From an uncultured Pelagibacteraceae bacterium (GTDB lineage Bacteria > Pseudomonadota > Alphaproteobacteria > Pelagibacterales > Pelagibacteraceae): a stretch of 64,000 nucleotides of DNA. Position 1 is the first letter of the stretch. Every line of letters starts with the position of its first letter. A program made the position numbers and the translations under genes. The notes under the pieces are model-generated. The model did not search any database. It was not told where the DNA came from and was given only the letters and a program-made list of their open reading frames with translations. The stretch covers positions 22,635 through 86,634 of the forward strand of contig CACJZM010000002.1 of NCBI GenBank assembly GCA_902597895.1, given 5' to 3'. Below, one piece after another: positions 38,112 to 47,447 of the stretch.

Positions 38112-38936
38112 TCAAAGATTAATTGGTGGATAATCTAATATAATATTGTTCGTCCACTCATTTATTTTTTTAATCCTGTTATCCGGGGAAGGGTGCGTAC
38201 TCATAAATTGTGGGGGTTCTTTACCTTTGTTTGCTTCTTTCATTCTTTCCCAAATTTTTGGAGTCTCTCTTATATCATAACCAGAAAGAGACGAAAAAAT
38301 TAAACCTAGATAATCAGCCTCTGACTCTTGCTTTCTATTAAATGGATTCATTATTCCTATTTGTGATAATAAACCAACAGTATCCATTCCTGTAGCTTGG
38401 TTTACTTTAGACAAACTTCCACCTGTAGCTATATCAAAAATAGTTGTACCAGTTCTTAATAGAACGCCTCGACTTGCTCTTTCAACTGAGTGTTTGGCCA
38501 CAGCATGTGCAATTTCGTGACCCATTACTGCTGCTAATCCATCTCTATTTTTTGTAACATCTAGTATTCCAGTGTAAACTGCAATCTTGCCTCCAGGCAT
38601 GCACCATGCATTTTTAACTTTTTTATTTTCAATTAATATATATTCCCAATTAAATCCTAATGTTGGATCTTTAATATTTGTTCTATCAAAATACTCAGCA
38701 ATTGAATTTTCCATTCTTTTACCAATATCTTTTATTTCATTAAGTTGACCAATATCATCACTAAGCTTCTCTTTACTTTTTACTTTTTCGTAAATTTGAG
38801 CTGCTTGTGCATTTAGATTGGCTTCTGGAATTATTTTTAATTGTTTTCTTTCAGTTATAGGAACAGATGAACAAGAACTTATTCCAATTGTCAAACATCC
38901 ACAACCTAAATACTGTAAAAAAAATCTTCTATCCAT
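38112..38936 (-). CDS. M48-family metalloprotease lipoprotein
   Basis: A 274-residue zinc peptidase. The zinc site is H140-E141-xx-H144 (HEIAH) with the third ligand in ESEADYLGL (about 205). The N-terminus DRRFFLQYLG looks like a twin-arginine signal, and the lipobox ISSC gives a lipidated C22. So it is probably exported by Tat and anchored as a lipoprotein, like LoiP/YcaL/BepA-type proteases in outer-membrane protein quality control. Substrate unknown. Confidence 0.85.
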   Translation of the reverse strand: MDRRFFLQYLGCGCLTIGISSCSSVPITERKQLKIIPEANLNAQAAQIYEKVKSKEKLSDDIGQLNEIKDIGKRMENSIAEYFDRTNIKDPTLGFNWEYILIENKKVKNAWCMPGGKIAVYTGILDVTKNRDGLAAVMGHEIAHAVAKHSVERASRGVLLRTGTTIFDIATGGSLSKVNQATGMDTVGLLSQIGIMNPFNRKQESEADYLGLIFSSLSGYDIRETPKIWERMKEANKGKEPPQFMSTHPSPDNRIKKINEWTNNIILDYPPINL

Positions 38937-39040
38937 TATAAATCAATCTATTTTAATAAAAATTCATTAAATTAAGGTATTAATGTATATGATATGCTCG
39001 ATTTAATCAAAATATTTGCTATATAGTAATAATTAAACAT

Positions 39041-39658
39041 ATGGCAAAATCTAAAAAAAAAATTTCTATATTTAATAAATTAAGAAACTATTTCTTTGCT
39101 GGAATTGTTGTTTTAGTTCCTATAGGTTTTACATTATATTTAACTATATTTCTAATTTCTGTTTCATCTAATATAATTCCTAAAGAAATAAATCCTAACA
39201 ACTATCTTCCATTTTCAATACCTGGTCTAGAAATTTTGTTATCAGTAATATTCATTACTATTGTTGGTGGATTATCTGTTTCATTTATCGGGAAAAAATT
39301 TCTAACAATTCTTAATGATTTGTTAAAAAAAATTCCTGTCTTAAGGACTATATACTCTGCGATTGGTCAAATGACAGAGTCTTTTACTAGCAATAAAGGA
39401 AAAAAGAAAAGCGTTGTTCTAATTGAGTATCCAAGAAAAGGTTCATGGGCTGTTGGATTTGCAACAAAAGAAAACAAAAGCCAAATAAGTAAAAAAACAA
39501 ATAGAAATTTAATTAATGTATTTGTGCCTACAACACCAAATCCTACAAGTGGATTTTTACTTATGTTTCCAAAAGAAGAGGTTATTTATTTAGATATGAC
39601 TTTTGAAGAAGCTTCAAAGTTTATAGTGTCAGCTGGAACTTCTAATCCAAAAAATTAA
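39041..39658 (+). CDS. DUF502 family membrane protein
   Basis: A 205-residue protein with two N-terminal helices (about 16-38 and 57-82) and a soluble C-terminal beta-rich part containing VLIEYPRKGSWAVGFATKE and VPTTPNPTSGFLLMFPKEEV, the DUF502 fingerprint. The family function is unestablished. It overlaps convergent recG by 4 bases. Confidence 0.85.
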   Translation: MAKSKKKISIFNKLRNYFFAGIVVLVPIGFTLYLTIFLISVSSNIIPKEINPNNYLPFSIPGLEILLSVIFITIVGGLSVSFIGKKFLTILNDLLKKIPVLRTIYSAIGQMTESFTSNKGKKKSVVLIEYPRKGSWAVGFATKENKSQISKKTNRNLINVFVPTTPNPTSGFLLMFPKEEVIYLDMTFEEASKFIVSAGTSNPKN

Positions 39659-41694
39659 ACTATATCATTTAATATGTCTGCTCTATCATAAAGTTTAAGC
39701 AGAGGTATATATTGTTTTAAACTCTCATTGTTGTTTTCTATAATTTTAATTTCTTTCTCTGCTAATATGAATAAATCCTCATTAATAACGGGATCTGCTA
39801 GTCTAAAATTCTTTATGCCGCTTTGTTTGAAACCAAGCAAATCACCATAGCCTCTTAACTTCATATCCTCTTCAGAAATTTTAAATCCATCGTTAGTACT
39901 TTTCAAAATTTTTATTCTTTTTCTTGCATTTTCACTTATACTTTCTTTTAAAATTAATATGCAAAATGACTCTTTATTACCTCTACCAACTCTTCCTCTG
40001 AGCTGATGAAGTTGTGAGAGTCCAAACTTATTTGCATTTTCAATTATTATTACTGTTGCATTAGGAAAGTCTATTCCAACTTCAATTACAGTTGTAGAAA
40101 CCAATATATCAATTTTTTTATTTAAAAAGTTTAATAAAATTTTATTTTTTTCTTCTTTATCTAAAAGCCCATGTAATAAACCAACTCTATTATTAAATTT
40201 TTTTTTTAAATTTTCATATCTTTTAACAGAAGACTGGTGATCAACTTTTTTAGACTCTTCAATTAATGGACATACCCAAAATATTTGATTTTTTTTAGTA
40301 ATTTGCGTACTTACAAATTTTATTACATCATTAATTTTATTTTCGATTTTACTGTAGGTTTTAATATCTTTTCTATTTTTTGGCTTACTTTTTAATATAG
40401 TGACATCCATATCTCCAAAAATAGTCATAATCATTGTTCTAGGTATTGGTGTCGCGGACATAACCAAAACATCACAATTCTTTCCTCCTTTATCAGATAA
40501 TTTCTTTCTTTGTTTAACTCCAAATTTATGTTGTTCATCGATAACTATTAAGCCTAAATTACGATAGATGATTTTTTCTTGAAATAATGAATGAGTTCCT
40601 ACTAATAGATCAATTTTATTATTTTTTAAATCATTTAAAATTTGTTTTCTTTCAGAATAATCAGTCTTACTTGTTAAAAGTTTTACTGTAATGTTTTTTC
40701 CGAAAAGCTGTTTTGCTAATTCATAATGTTGGATAGCGAGAATTTCTGTTGGTGCCATAAAACTTGCTTGAAAATTGCTATTTATAACATTTAGACAGCA
40801 TACTAAAGCTACAATGGTTTTTCCACTACCTACGTCACCTTGTAAAAGTCGAAACATTTTCCGATCTGAAGATAAATCATTGTTTATGTCATTTATTGCA
40901 TTTAGTTGATCTTTTGTTAGGTTGAAATTTAATTTTTCTTTGATGTTTTCAAATGGAGTTGAGTTAAATTTCTTTTTTATTTTTTTTGTTTTCTTGATAG
41001 ATTTTCTAATATTTGAATTTATCAACATAGTTGAAAATATTTCATCAAAAATAAGTCTATTTAGAAAATCTCCTTTTTTTTTTATATTTTTTGGGTCATG
41101 TAATTGGATTACTGATTTTTTCCAATCGATATAATTAAATTTTTTCAAAATTCTATCACTTAGCCACTCGTCTAAATCTGGCAAATTACCCAACACTTCA
41201 CTTATAACTTTGTTATACATTTTTTGATTTATACCTTCAGTCAAACTATAATTTGAAAAAACTTTTTTGATTGAATTTGTATCAGATGATATATGTGTAG
41301 GATTAGTTATCTGGTATTTTTTTTTGAAGTAACCAATTTTACCACTTATTACTATTTTTCTATTTAATGGTAATATTTTTCTTATATATCCTTCATAACT
41401 ATTAAAAAAAACACAATCTAACTTTCCCGTATCATCTTCACAATGAACCCTATTAGGTAAATTTCTAATTCTTGGAAAATTATATTTTTTAGCTACTACC
41501 GTAACGGTTTGTACTTTTCCTATTTGAAGTTCGTTAATTTTTTTTTCATCAGTTCTATCTATAAAATCTCTGGGTAAATTCCATATTAAATCAAATACTG
41601 TGTTAACATTCTTTTTTTTGAATAATTTTGCTGTTTTGGATCCGACACCTTTTATGGTATTTATATTAGATAATAAATATTCATAATTTAACAT
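39655..41694 (-). CDS. recG: ATP-dependent DNA helicase RecG
   Basis: Branch-migration helicase that remodels stalled forks, 679 residues. The N-terminal wedge/OB domain (about 60-160) precedes helicase motifs: QGDVGSGKT (Walker A, about 278), DEQHKFGVKQR (DExH), SATPIPRT and QLRGRVGRG (motif VI, about 570). A C-terminal RecG-specific region includes DLLGFKQSG. It is divergent from sdhE by 17 bases, the normal alphaproteobacterial pairing. Confidence 0.95.
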   Translation of the reverse strand: MLNYEYLLSNINTIKGVGSKTAKLFKKKNVNTVFDLIWNLPRDFIDRTDEKKINELQIGKVQTVTVVAKKYNFPRIRNLPNRVHCEDDTGKLDCVFFNSYEGYIRKILPLNRKIVISGKIGYFKKKYQITNPTHISSDTNSIKKVFSNYSLTEGINQKMYNKVISEVLGNLPDLDEWLSDRILKKFNYIDWKKSVIQLHDPKNIKKKGDFLNRLIFDEIFSTMLINSNIRKSIKKTKKIKKKFNSTPFENIKEKLNFNLTKDQLNAINDINNDLSSDRKMFRLLQGDVGSGKTIVALVCCLNVINSNFQASFMAPTEILAIQHYELAKQLFGKNITVKLLTSKTDYSERKQILNDLKNNKIDLLVGTHSLFQEKIIYRNLGLIVIDEQHKFGVKQRKKLSDKGGKNCDVLVMSATPIPRTMIMTIFGDMDVTILKSKPKNRKDIKTYSKIENKINDVIKFVSTQITKKNQIFWVCPLIEESKKVDHQSSVKRYENLKKKFNNRVGLLHGLLDKEEKNKILLNFLNKKIDILVSTTVIEVGIDFPNATVIIIENANKFGLSQLHQLRGRVGRGNKESFCILILKESISENARKRIKILKSTNDGFKISEEDMKLRGYGDLLGFKQSGIKNFRLADPVINEDLFILAEKEIKIIENNNESLKQYIPLLKLYDRADILNDIV

Positions 41695-41711
41695 TATTTA
41701 TTTATATATCT

Positions 41712-41975
41712 ATGTCTCCAAATAAAGAAGATCTTAAAAATAAAATAATCTATAGAGCTTCATACAGAGGTACTAAAGAAATGGATATGCTTATTATAGC
41801 ATTTGTCAAATCAATTATAAATAAAATCAATGATAGTAGTCTTCAAAAATTAGATGAATTTGTAAATATGAATGATGAAACTTTAATGTCAATTAAAAAC
41901 AAGCAATCTTTAATAAATACAAATGATCCAATAATGGAGGATATTATCGATAGGTTTCAAAGATTTAAATTATAG
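41712..41975 (+). CDS. sdhE: FAD assembly factor SdhE
   Basis: An 87-residue SdhE/SDH5-family protein that helps attach FAD to succinate dehydrogenase. The conserved RASYRGTKEMDMLI (about 15-28) contains the RGxxE motif. The stop abuts the 3' CCA end of the opposite-strand tRNA-Ser with no gap. Confidence 0.9.
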   Translation: MSPNKEDLKNKIIYRASYRGTKEMDMLIIAFVKSIINKINDSSLQKLDEFVNMNDETLMSIKNKQSLINTNDPIMEDIIDRFQRFKL

Positions 41976-42065
41976 TGGCGGAGAGACTGGGATTCGAACC
42001 CAGGAAAGAGTTGCCCCTTTGCCGGTTTTCAAGACCGGTGCTTTCAACCGCTCAGCCATCTCTCC
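41976..42065 (-). tRNA. tRNA-Ser (anticodon TGA)
   Basis: A 90-base cloverleaf with acceptor GGAGAGA/TCTCTCC, discriminator G, encoded CCA, anticodon stem CCGGT/ACCGG with loop CTTGAAA, and a long class II variable arm as expected for serine. Confidence 0.96.
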
Positions 42066-42149
42066 ATTCGCTACTTTTTATAAATAAAAAAATTTTATTC
42101 AACAAAATAATGATAGATATAATAATTAATTTAATTAATCATTCATTTT

Positions 42150-43022
42150 ATGGGAGAATTTAATAAAGGTATTATTTTTGCTTCATTAGGATCTTTTTGG
42201 TGGGGCGTAATAGGAGTTTTATATTTTAAATTCATATCACATATAGATCCTTCAGAGGTAGTTTCACACAGAGTATTATGGACAGTTGTTATATTATTTT
42301 TCACAATTATTATTAGTCGAAGATTTTCATTAGTTTTAAATGTATTTAAAGATAAAAAAAAAACTCTTCTATTATTGTTTTCTGGGTTATTAATTTTTGT
42401 TAATTGGTCAGTTTGGATTTACGCAATATCTGTCAATCAGTTGGTAGAAGCTAGTTTTGGATATTATATATTTCCTATTTTAAGTGTATATTTTGGAAAC
42501 ATTTTTCTCAATGAAGTGTTAAATTTTAAAAAAAAAATTTCTATATTTATTATTTTTATTTCAATTGTTTATATGATGTTTTTTTTAGAAAATTTTCCAT
42601 GGATTGGATTAATCGTTGCGCTGTCATTTTCTGGATATGCAGTTTTAAGAAAAATCGTTTCGGTTGAAACTGATATTGGTTTATTTGTTGAAAGCTTATT
42701 TTTAATACCTATTATTTTTTTAATTTTTTATAATTTGAGTATTACAGATAAAGTAATTTTTTCTTTATCAAATATTAATTTGTCATTAATACTGGTACTT
42801 GCTGGACCAATGACTGTGATTCCTTTATTTTTATTTGTCAAAGGTTCAGAATTATCAAATCTTGGAGCTGCGAGTATGATTTTTTTTATAGCTCCAACAG
42901 GTCAATTTTTATTAGGCTTATTTTTGTATAATGAGCCTTTTTTAATAAATAAGTTGATAGGTTTTGTTTTGATATGGATTGCTGTATTAATCTATTTAAG
43001 AGATCTTTATGAAAAGAATTAA
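42150..43022 (+). CDS. rarD: RarD-like EamA-family transporter
   Basis: A ten-helix permease of 290 residues from the drug/metabolite transporter superfamily. N-terminal FASLGSFWWGVIGVLYFKFI and HRVLWTV fit the RarD subfamily, which is named for chloramphenicol sensitivity but has an uncertain substrate. The start has GGGAG too close upstream to judge. It overlaps mltB by 14 bases. Confidence 0.83.
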   Translation: MGEFNKGIIFASLGSFWWGVIGVLYFKFISHIDPSEVVSHRVLWTVVILFFTIIISRRFSLVLNVFKDKKKTLLLLFSGLLIFVNWSVWIYAISVNQLVEASFGYYIFPILSVYFGNIFLNEVLNFKKKISIFIIFISIVYMMFFLENFPWIGLIVALSFSGYAVLRKIVSVETDIGLFVESLFLIPIIFLIFYNLSITDKVIFSLSNINLSLILVLAGPMTVIPLFLFVKGSELSNLGAASMIFFIAPTGQFLLGLFLYNEPFLINKLIGFVLIWIAVLIYLRDLYEKN

Positions 43023-44007
43023 ATATTGTTTTTTGTATATATTAATTGTTTTAAATTACAGTTTATATTCGTATGCTGAAAATTTTGAAGAGTGGCTTGT
43101 TAACTTTAAAAAAGTAGCTTTAAATAATGGAATATCTGAAAATACTTTTAGTTTGGTTATGAAGAATGCTGAATATTTACCTAATGTTATTAAATACGAT
43201 AGATATCAACCTGAATTTTATGAAAATACAAAAACCTACGTTAACAAAAGATCATCAAATGAAAAAGTTATTATTGGAAAAAAAATATATAATAACAATA
43301 ATGCTTTAATTGACAAAGTATCTAGAGAATTCAATGTTGATAAAGAATTATTATTATCATTAATGGGTATTGAAACAAATTTTGGAAAATATCTTGGAAA
43401 AATGGATATAATATCCTCTTTATCAACATTAAGTTTCGATAAAAGAAGAAGTGAATTTTTTACCAATGAATTAATTAAAATTTTACAATTGATTGATAAA
43501 GGTATAGTTGATCATAAAACATTGTATGGATCGTGGGCAGGAGCTTTTGGAAACTTTCAATTTATGCCTTCAACTATTATGAATTATGCAATTGATTATA
43601 ATACTGATAATGAAATTAATTTAAAATCTTATGAAGATTCTTTTGCTTCTGCCGCTAACTATATAAATAAACTTGGATGGAATCCAGATGAACCCTGTTA
43701 TTTAAAAGTTGAGCTAAAGGATAATGTTCCCACATCGTTATTAAACTATTCAGCAAAAAATATTACGAATAAAAAAAAACTTAAAGATATAAAAAAATAT
43801 ATAAAAAATTCTGATAGTATTGCATTTAATGATAATCTTTTTGTGGCTATAATAACTCCTGATAAAGAAATTGTAGAGAATCCGGATCCTTTACACCCGG
43901 CATTTATAGTTTTTAAAAATTACGAATTAATTTTAAAATGGAATAGATCATTAAGATTTGGTTTAGCGGTTTGTACATTAAAAAATAAATTTAAAAATGC
44001 ATTATAA
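43009..44007 (+). CDS. mltB: Lytic murein transglycosylase B family
   Basis: A 332-residue MltB-type enzyme cutting peptidoglycan glycan strands to 1,6-anhydro ends. Signal peptide about 1-23 (ending SYA). The catalytic Glu is E122 in MGIETNFGKYLG, and WAGAFGNFQFMPSTIMNYAIDY (about 168 on) is the family's lysozyme-like core. No lipobox, so probably soluble periplasmic. It heads the chain mltB-rlpA-dac. Confidence 0.9.
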   Translation: MKRIKYCFLYILIVLNYSLYSYAENFEEWLVNFKKVALNNGISENTFSLVMKNAEYLPNVIKYDRYQPEFYENTKTYVNKRSSNEKVIIGKKIYNNNNALIDKVSREFNVDKELLLSLMGIETNFGKYLGKMDIISSLSTLSFDKRRSEFFTNELIKILQLIDKGIVDHKTLYGSWAGAFGNFQFMPSTIMNYAIDYNTDNEINLKSYEDSFASAANYINKLGWNPDEPCYLKVELKDNVPTSLLNYSAKNITNKKKLKDIKKYIKNSDSIAFNDNLFVAIITPDKEIVENPDPLHPAFIVFKNYELILKWNRSLRFGLAVCTLKNKFKNAL

Positions 44008-44764
44008 AATTTTTATAATATTATTATTTTTTTTAAATTCATGTTCTACGCCTGACATGGGAACAAGAGAAATTTTTAAAAAGCATGATGCAAACAATAT
44101 TTTTGTTAATAAAGGGTTTGGATTAATGTATGAAAATAACTTATTCAAAAGCAAAGAGGTTACAAAAAAAATAGACGATAGATCATTAATTATTTTTCAA
44201 AAAAATCTTAAAAAGGATACTAAAGTAAAAATTACTAACCTTTTAAACAATAAATCAATTTTAGCTAGAGTTGGTGTAAATGCTAAATATCCGTTATTCT
44301 ACAATGCTGTGTTATCAAAAAGAATTTTCGATGAGTTAGAATTAAGTTTAGATGAACCATATATACAAATTTTAGAAGTTACAGAAGGAAACACATTTGT
44401 TGCAAAAAAAGCTAAAATGTTCGATGAAGAAAAGAAGGTTGCTGATAAAGCTCCTGTTGATGGAATTAGTATAAACGATTTAAATACAAACCAAGTTAAA
44501 GAAAAAATTGATAAAAAAGTTAAATATGATTATATAGTTAAAGTAGCAGACTTTTATTACTTAAAATCAGCTCAAACAATGAAAAAAAAAATAATTAATG
44601 AAACTAGTATTAAAAAAGTTTCAATTAAAGAAATATCAAACAACAATTTTCGTGTTTTTTTAGGCCCTTTCAATAAAGTTGAATTAATTAAGAAAGCTTT
44701 TAATGATATGAATATTATTAATTTTGAAAATTTAGAGGTTATAAGAAATGAAAAAAATATTTAA
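43997..44764 (+). CDS. RlpA-like lipoprotein with SPOR domain, catalytic residues apparently lost
   Basis: A 255-residue lipoprotein: signal peptide with lipobox LNSC (C16), a divergent RlpA double-psi barrel (about 40-145) in which KVKITNLLNNKSILARV matches the RlpA core, then a C-terminal SPOR domain (about 175-252, KYDYIVKVADFYYLKSA). In active RlpA the barrel has a His shortly before this core and an Asp in VnDRGP; here those places read FQKN and GVNAKYP, so both seem missing. Context (between mltB and dac) is the normal rlpA slot. Confidence 0.78.
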   Translation: MHYKIFIILLFFLNSCSTPDMGTREIFKKHDANNIFVNKGFGLMYENNLFKSKEVTKKIDDRSLIIFQKNLKKDTKVKITNLLNNKSILARVGVNAKYPLFYNAVLSKRIFDELELSLDEPYIQILEVTEGNTFVAKKAKMFDEEKKVADKAPVDGISINDLNTNQVKEKIDKKVKYDYIVKVADFYYLKSAQTMKKKIINETSIKKVSIKEISNNNFRVFLGPFNKVELIKKAFNDMNIINFENLEVIRNEKNI

Positions 44765-45902
44765 ACTTGCATTGATATTCTCTACGATGCTATTTCAAAA
44801 TTCTATATCAGTAGAATTTGATGTTAAGGCTAAAACTGCAATTCTCCAAGATTATCTGTCAGGTGAAATTCTTTATGAAAAAGATGCAGATTTATCAATA
44901 TATCCTGCATCAATGACAAAGATAATGACATCGATTATTGCATTTGAGCTAATAAAAAACGGTGATTTAAGTTTAGATGACGAATTTATTATATCGGAAA
45001 ATGCATGGCGATTATCACAGGCAGGGTATTCATCAATGTTTATAATGGTTGGTGACAGTGTTTCCGTTGAAGATTTGTTAAGAGGTATTATTGTTGCTTC
45101 TGGTAATGACTCTTGTGTAGCATTAGCGGAAGGTATAGCAGGAACTGAGTCAGAATTTGCAATTTTGATGACTGCTAAAGCACAAGAAATGGGAATGTAT
45201 AATACAAATTTTACAAATTCTTCTGGATTAAATGATCCTGATAATTATTCTACAGTAAGAGACATAATGATTATGTCACGTTATTTAATTAAAAATTATC
45301 CAGAGGAATACAAATACTTTAAAGAATTAGATTTTACTTGGAATCGTACAGGTGGTGATCCGATCACCCAAGGAAATAGAAATCCATTATTATATAAAAA
45401 TATCGGAGCCGATGGTATTAAAACTGGATACTTAGCAGTAGAAAAATATTCATTAGCCTCTTCACTAATTAGAAATGAAAGAAGACTAATCGCTGTAGGC
45501 AGCGGTTTTCAAACCAAAAATAGCAGGTCAAAAGAGTCAACTAAACTTCTAACTTATGGTTTAACAAATTTTGATACTATAGAAATTGGCAAAAGAAATA
45601 ATCCTTTTTTAGAACTTGATGTCTGGCTAGGAAATAAAAATAAAATAAAAGTAAAATTAAATGAAGATATTTACAAAACTATACCTAAAGCTAGAAAAAA
45701 GTATTTAAAAGTAAAATCAGTATATAATGGTCCAATCGAAGCTCCTATATATGAAAATGATGTTTTAGGAAAACTTATTATTTCATATAAAGATGAAGTT
45801 GTCTCTGAACATGAATTAGTTGCAGCCGAAAATGTAAAAAGAATTAATATTATTTCAAGAATAGTTAGATCAATTAATTATTTGATATGGGGTGATGTCT
45901 AA
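44748..45902 (+). CDS. dacC: D-alanyl-D-alanine carboxypeptidase (PBP5/6 type)
   Basis: A 384-residue low-molecular-weight penicillin-binding protein that trims pentapeptide stems. Signal peptide about 1-22. Active-site motifs are SMTK (S55-K58), SGND (about 117-120) and KTGY (about 225-228). A C-terminal beta domain and short amphipathic helix complete the family length. The letter (dacA/C/F) is arbitrary. The stop overlaps tmk. Confidence 0.92.
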   Translation: MKKIFKLALIFSTMLFQNSISVEFDVKAKTAILQDYLSGEILYEKDADLSIYPASMTKIMTSIIAFELIKNGDLSLDDEFIISENAWRLSQAGYSSMFIMVGDSVSVEDLLRGIIVASGNDSCVALAEGIAGTESEFAILMTAKAQEMGMYNTNFTNSSGLNDPDNYSTVRDIMIMSRYLIKNYPEEYKYFKELDFTWNRTGGDPITQGNRNPLLYKNIGADGIKTGYLAVEKYSLASSLIRNERRLIAVGSGFQTKNSRSKESTKLLTYGLTNFDTIEIGKRNNPFLELDVWLGNKNKIKVKLNEDIYKTIPKARKKYLKVKSVYNGPIEAPIYENDVLGKLIISYKDEVVSEHELVAAENVKRINIISRIVRSINYLIWGDV

Positions 45903-46506
45903 AAAACCTTTAATAGTTTTTGAAGGAATTGAGGGTTCTGGAAAATCACTTCATATTAAAAATGTAGAAAAATACCTCAAAAAGAAAAGAATTAAATTTG
46001 TCAAATTTAGAGAACCTGGTGGATCAAAGAATTCAGAAAAAATTAGAGATTTAATTCTAAACAAAAAATCAAATTTTAAGTCTTTAACAGATCTTTTTTT
46101 ATATATAGCATCAAGAAATGAGAATTATCATAATATAATTAAAAAAAATTATAAAAAAAAGATTATACTAATTGATAGATTTGTAGACTCTACAATTGCA
46201 TATCAGCATCATGGGATGAAAATTAACAGGAAATTAATAGTTACATTAAATAATTTTATTTTAGGATCATTAACTCCTGATTTAACCTTTTTACATACTG
46301 TAAATAAAAAAAATCTAATTAAAAGATTGAATTTAAGAAAAACGAAGAATAGATATGATTTATTTAACTATAATTTTTATAGAAGAGTTCAAAAAGGATT
46401 TTTAAAAATAGCTAAAAACAAAAAGAAATATTTAATAGTTGATAGCAATAAAAGTATATCCGATAATAAAATAAAAGTTATAAACAAAATTAATAAATTT
46501 TTATAA
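45895..46506 (+). CDS. tmk: Thymidylate kinase
   Basis: Phosphorylates dTMP to dTDP, 203 residues. P-loop EGIEGSGKS is at about 10-18, the DRY-like segment is LIDRFVDSTIAYQ, and the family FREPGGS motif follows the P-loop. A GTG one codon upstream (45892) is possible, but the ATG at 45895 is preferred. It overlaps dacC by 8 bases. Confidence 0.92.
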   Translation: MSKKPLIVFEGIEGSGKSLHIKNVEKYLKKKRIKFVKFREPGGSKNSEKIRDLILNKKSNFKSLTDLFLYIASRNENYHNIIKKNYKKKIILIDRFVDSTIAYQHHGMKINRKLIVTLNNFILGSLTPDLTFLHTVNKKNLIKRLNLRKTKNRYDLFNYNFYRRVQKGFLKIAKNKKKYLIVDSNKSISDNKIKVINKINKFL

Positions 46507-46508
46507 TT

Positions 46509-47447
46509 ATGCTATCTAAATCAATCGAGCAATCAAACCTTTTTTCAATGGATAAATATATAAAGGATTTAATTCATTTATATGAAAATAAAAAACTTCC
46601 AAATAAAATTATACTTACTGGAGAAAGTGGGATAGGGAAATCAGTTTTAGCATTTCACCTCATTAATTATATTTTTTCGAAAAATGAAGATTATGCGTAT
46701 GATAAAAATAATTTCAGGATTAATGTATTAAATAAATCATTTAACCTTGTTAAAAATAATTCTCATCCTAATTTTTATTTTTCTTATATAGATGAAGATA
46801 AAAAATCGATAAACGTAAACCAAATTAGAGATATTATATCATTCTGCAATAAGTCATCATTTAACAATTGTGAAAAAATTGTCTTAATTGACAAAATTGA
46901 ATATTTAAATAAAAACGCATCAAATGCATTACTTAAAATTTTGGAAGAACCAAATGAAAAAGTTATTTTTATTTTAATCAAAGACTCAGCAAAATTTCTT
47001 CTTAAAACTATCAATTCCAGATGCATAAGCTTTAATATAAATTTAAACCACGCACAAAAAGAATTCATTTTAAATAATATTTTAGAAAATGATTTTTATG
47101 AAAACTTAAATGTAGATTTTAAAAATTTTTATTTTTCTCCTGGAGATTTTGTTAATTTATATTATTTATTTGTTAATAATAATATAGAATATCAATTTAC
47201 TATTGAACAATTTTTAGATTATCTAATTAAGAATAAGTTGTATAAGAAAGATCCTTTTATTAAAAATAATATGAATCTTTTTTTTGAGTTATATTTTTCA
47301 AAGAAATTTTTTATGCATAAAAATAATATTTCTGCATTTAATAATTACAAAGTTTTTACAAAGGAATTAAATGATATATATAAATATAATTTAGATTTAG
47401 AATCTGTTCTAATACGTTTTGAAAAGATATGTATTAATGAAAAATAA
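46509..47447 (+). CDS. holB: DNA polymerase III subunit delta prime
   Basis: A 312-residue AAA+ clamp-loader subunit. P-loop-like GESGIGKSVLAFHL (about 38-51), the Walker B/sensor region IVLIDKIEYLNKNASNALLKILEEP (about 124 on) and INSRC with the arginine finger type residue are present. The four zinc cysteines of E. coli delta prime are not seen. Neighbours tmk and metG are typical. Confidence 0.87.
   Translation: MLSKSIEQSNLFSMDKYIKDLIHLYENKKLPNKIILTGESGIGKSVLAFHLINYIFSKNEDYAYDKNNFRINVLNKSFNLVKNNSHPNFYFSYIDEDKKSINVNQIRDIISFCNKSSFNNCEKIVLIDKIEYLNKNASNALLKILEEPNEKVIFILIKDSAKFLLKTINSRCISFNINLNHAQKEFILNNILENDFYENLNVDFKNFYFSPGDFVNLYYLFVNNNIEYQFTIEQFLDYLIKNKLYKKDPFIKNNMNLFFELYFSKKFFMHKNNISAFNNYKVFTKELNDIYKYNLDLESVLIRFEKICINEK

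Noticed and set aside
41975..42163. Short plus-strand ORF after sdhE
   Set aside because: It is the complement of tRNA-Ser and contains no conserved protein feature.
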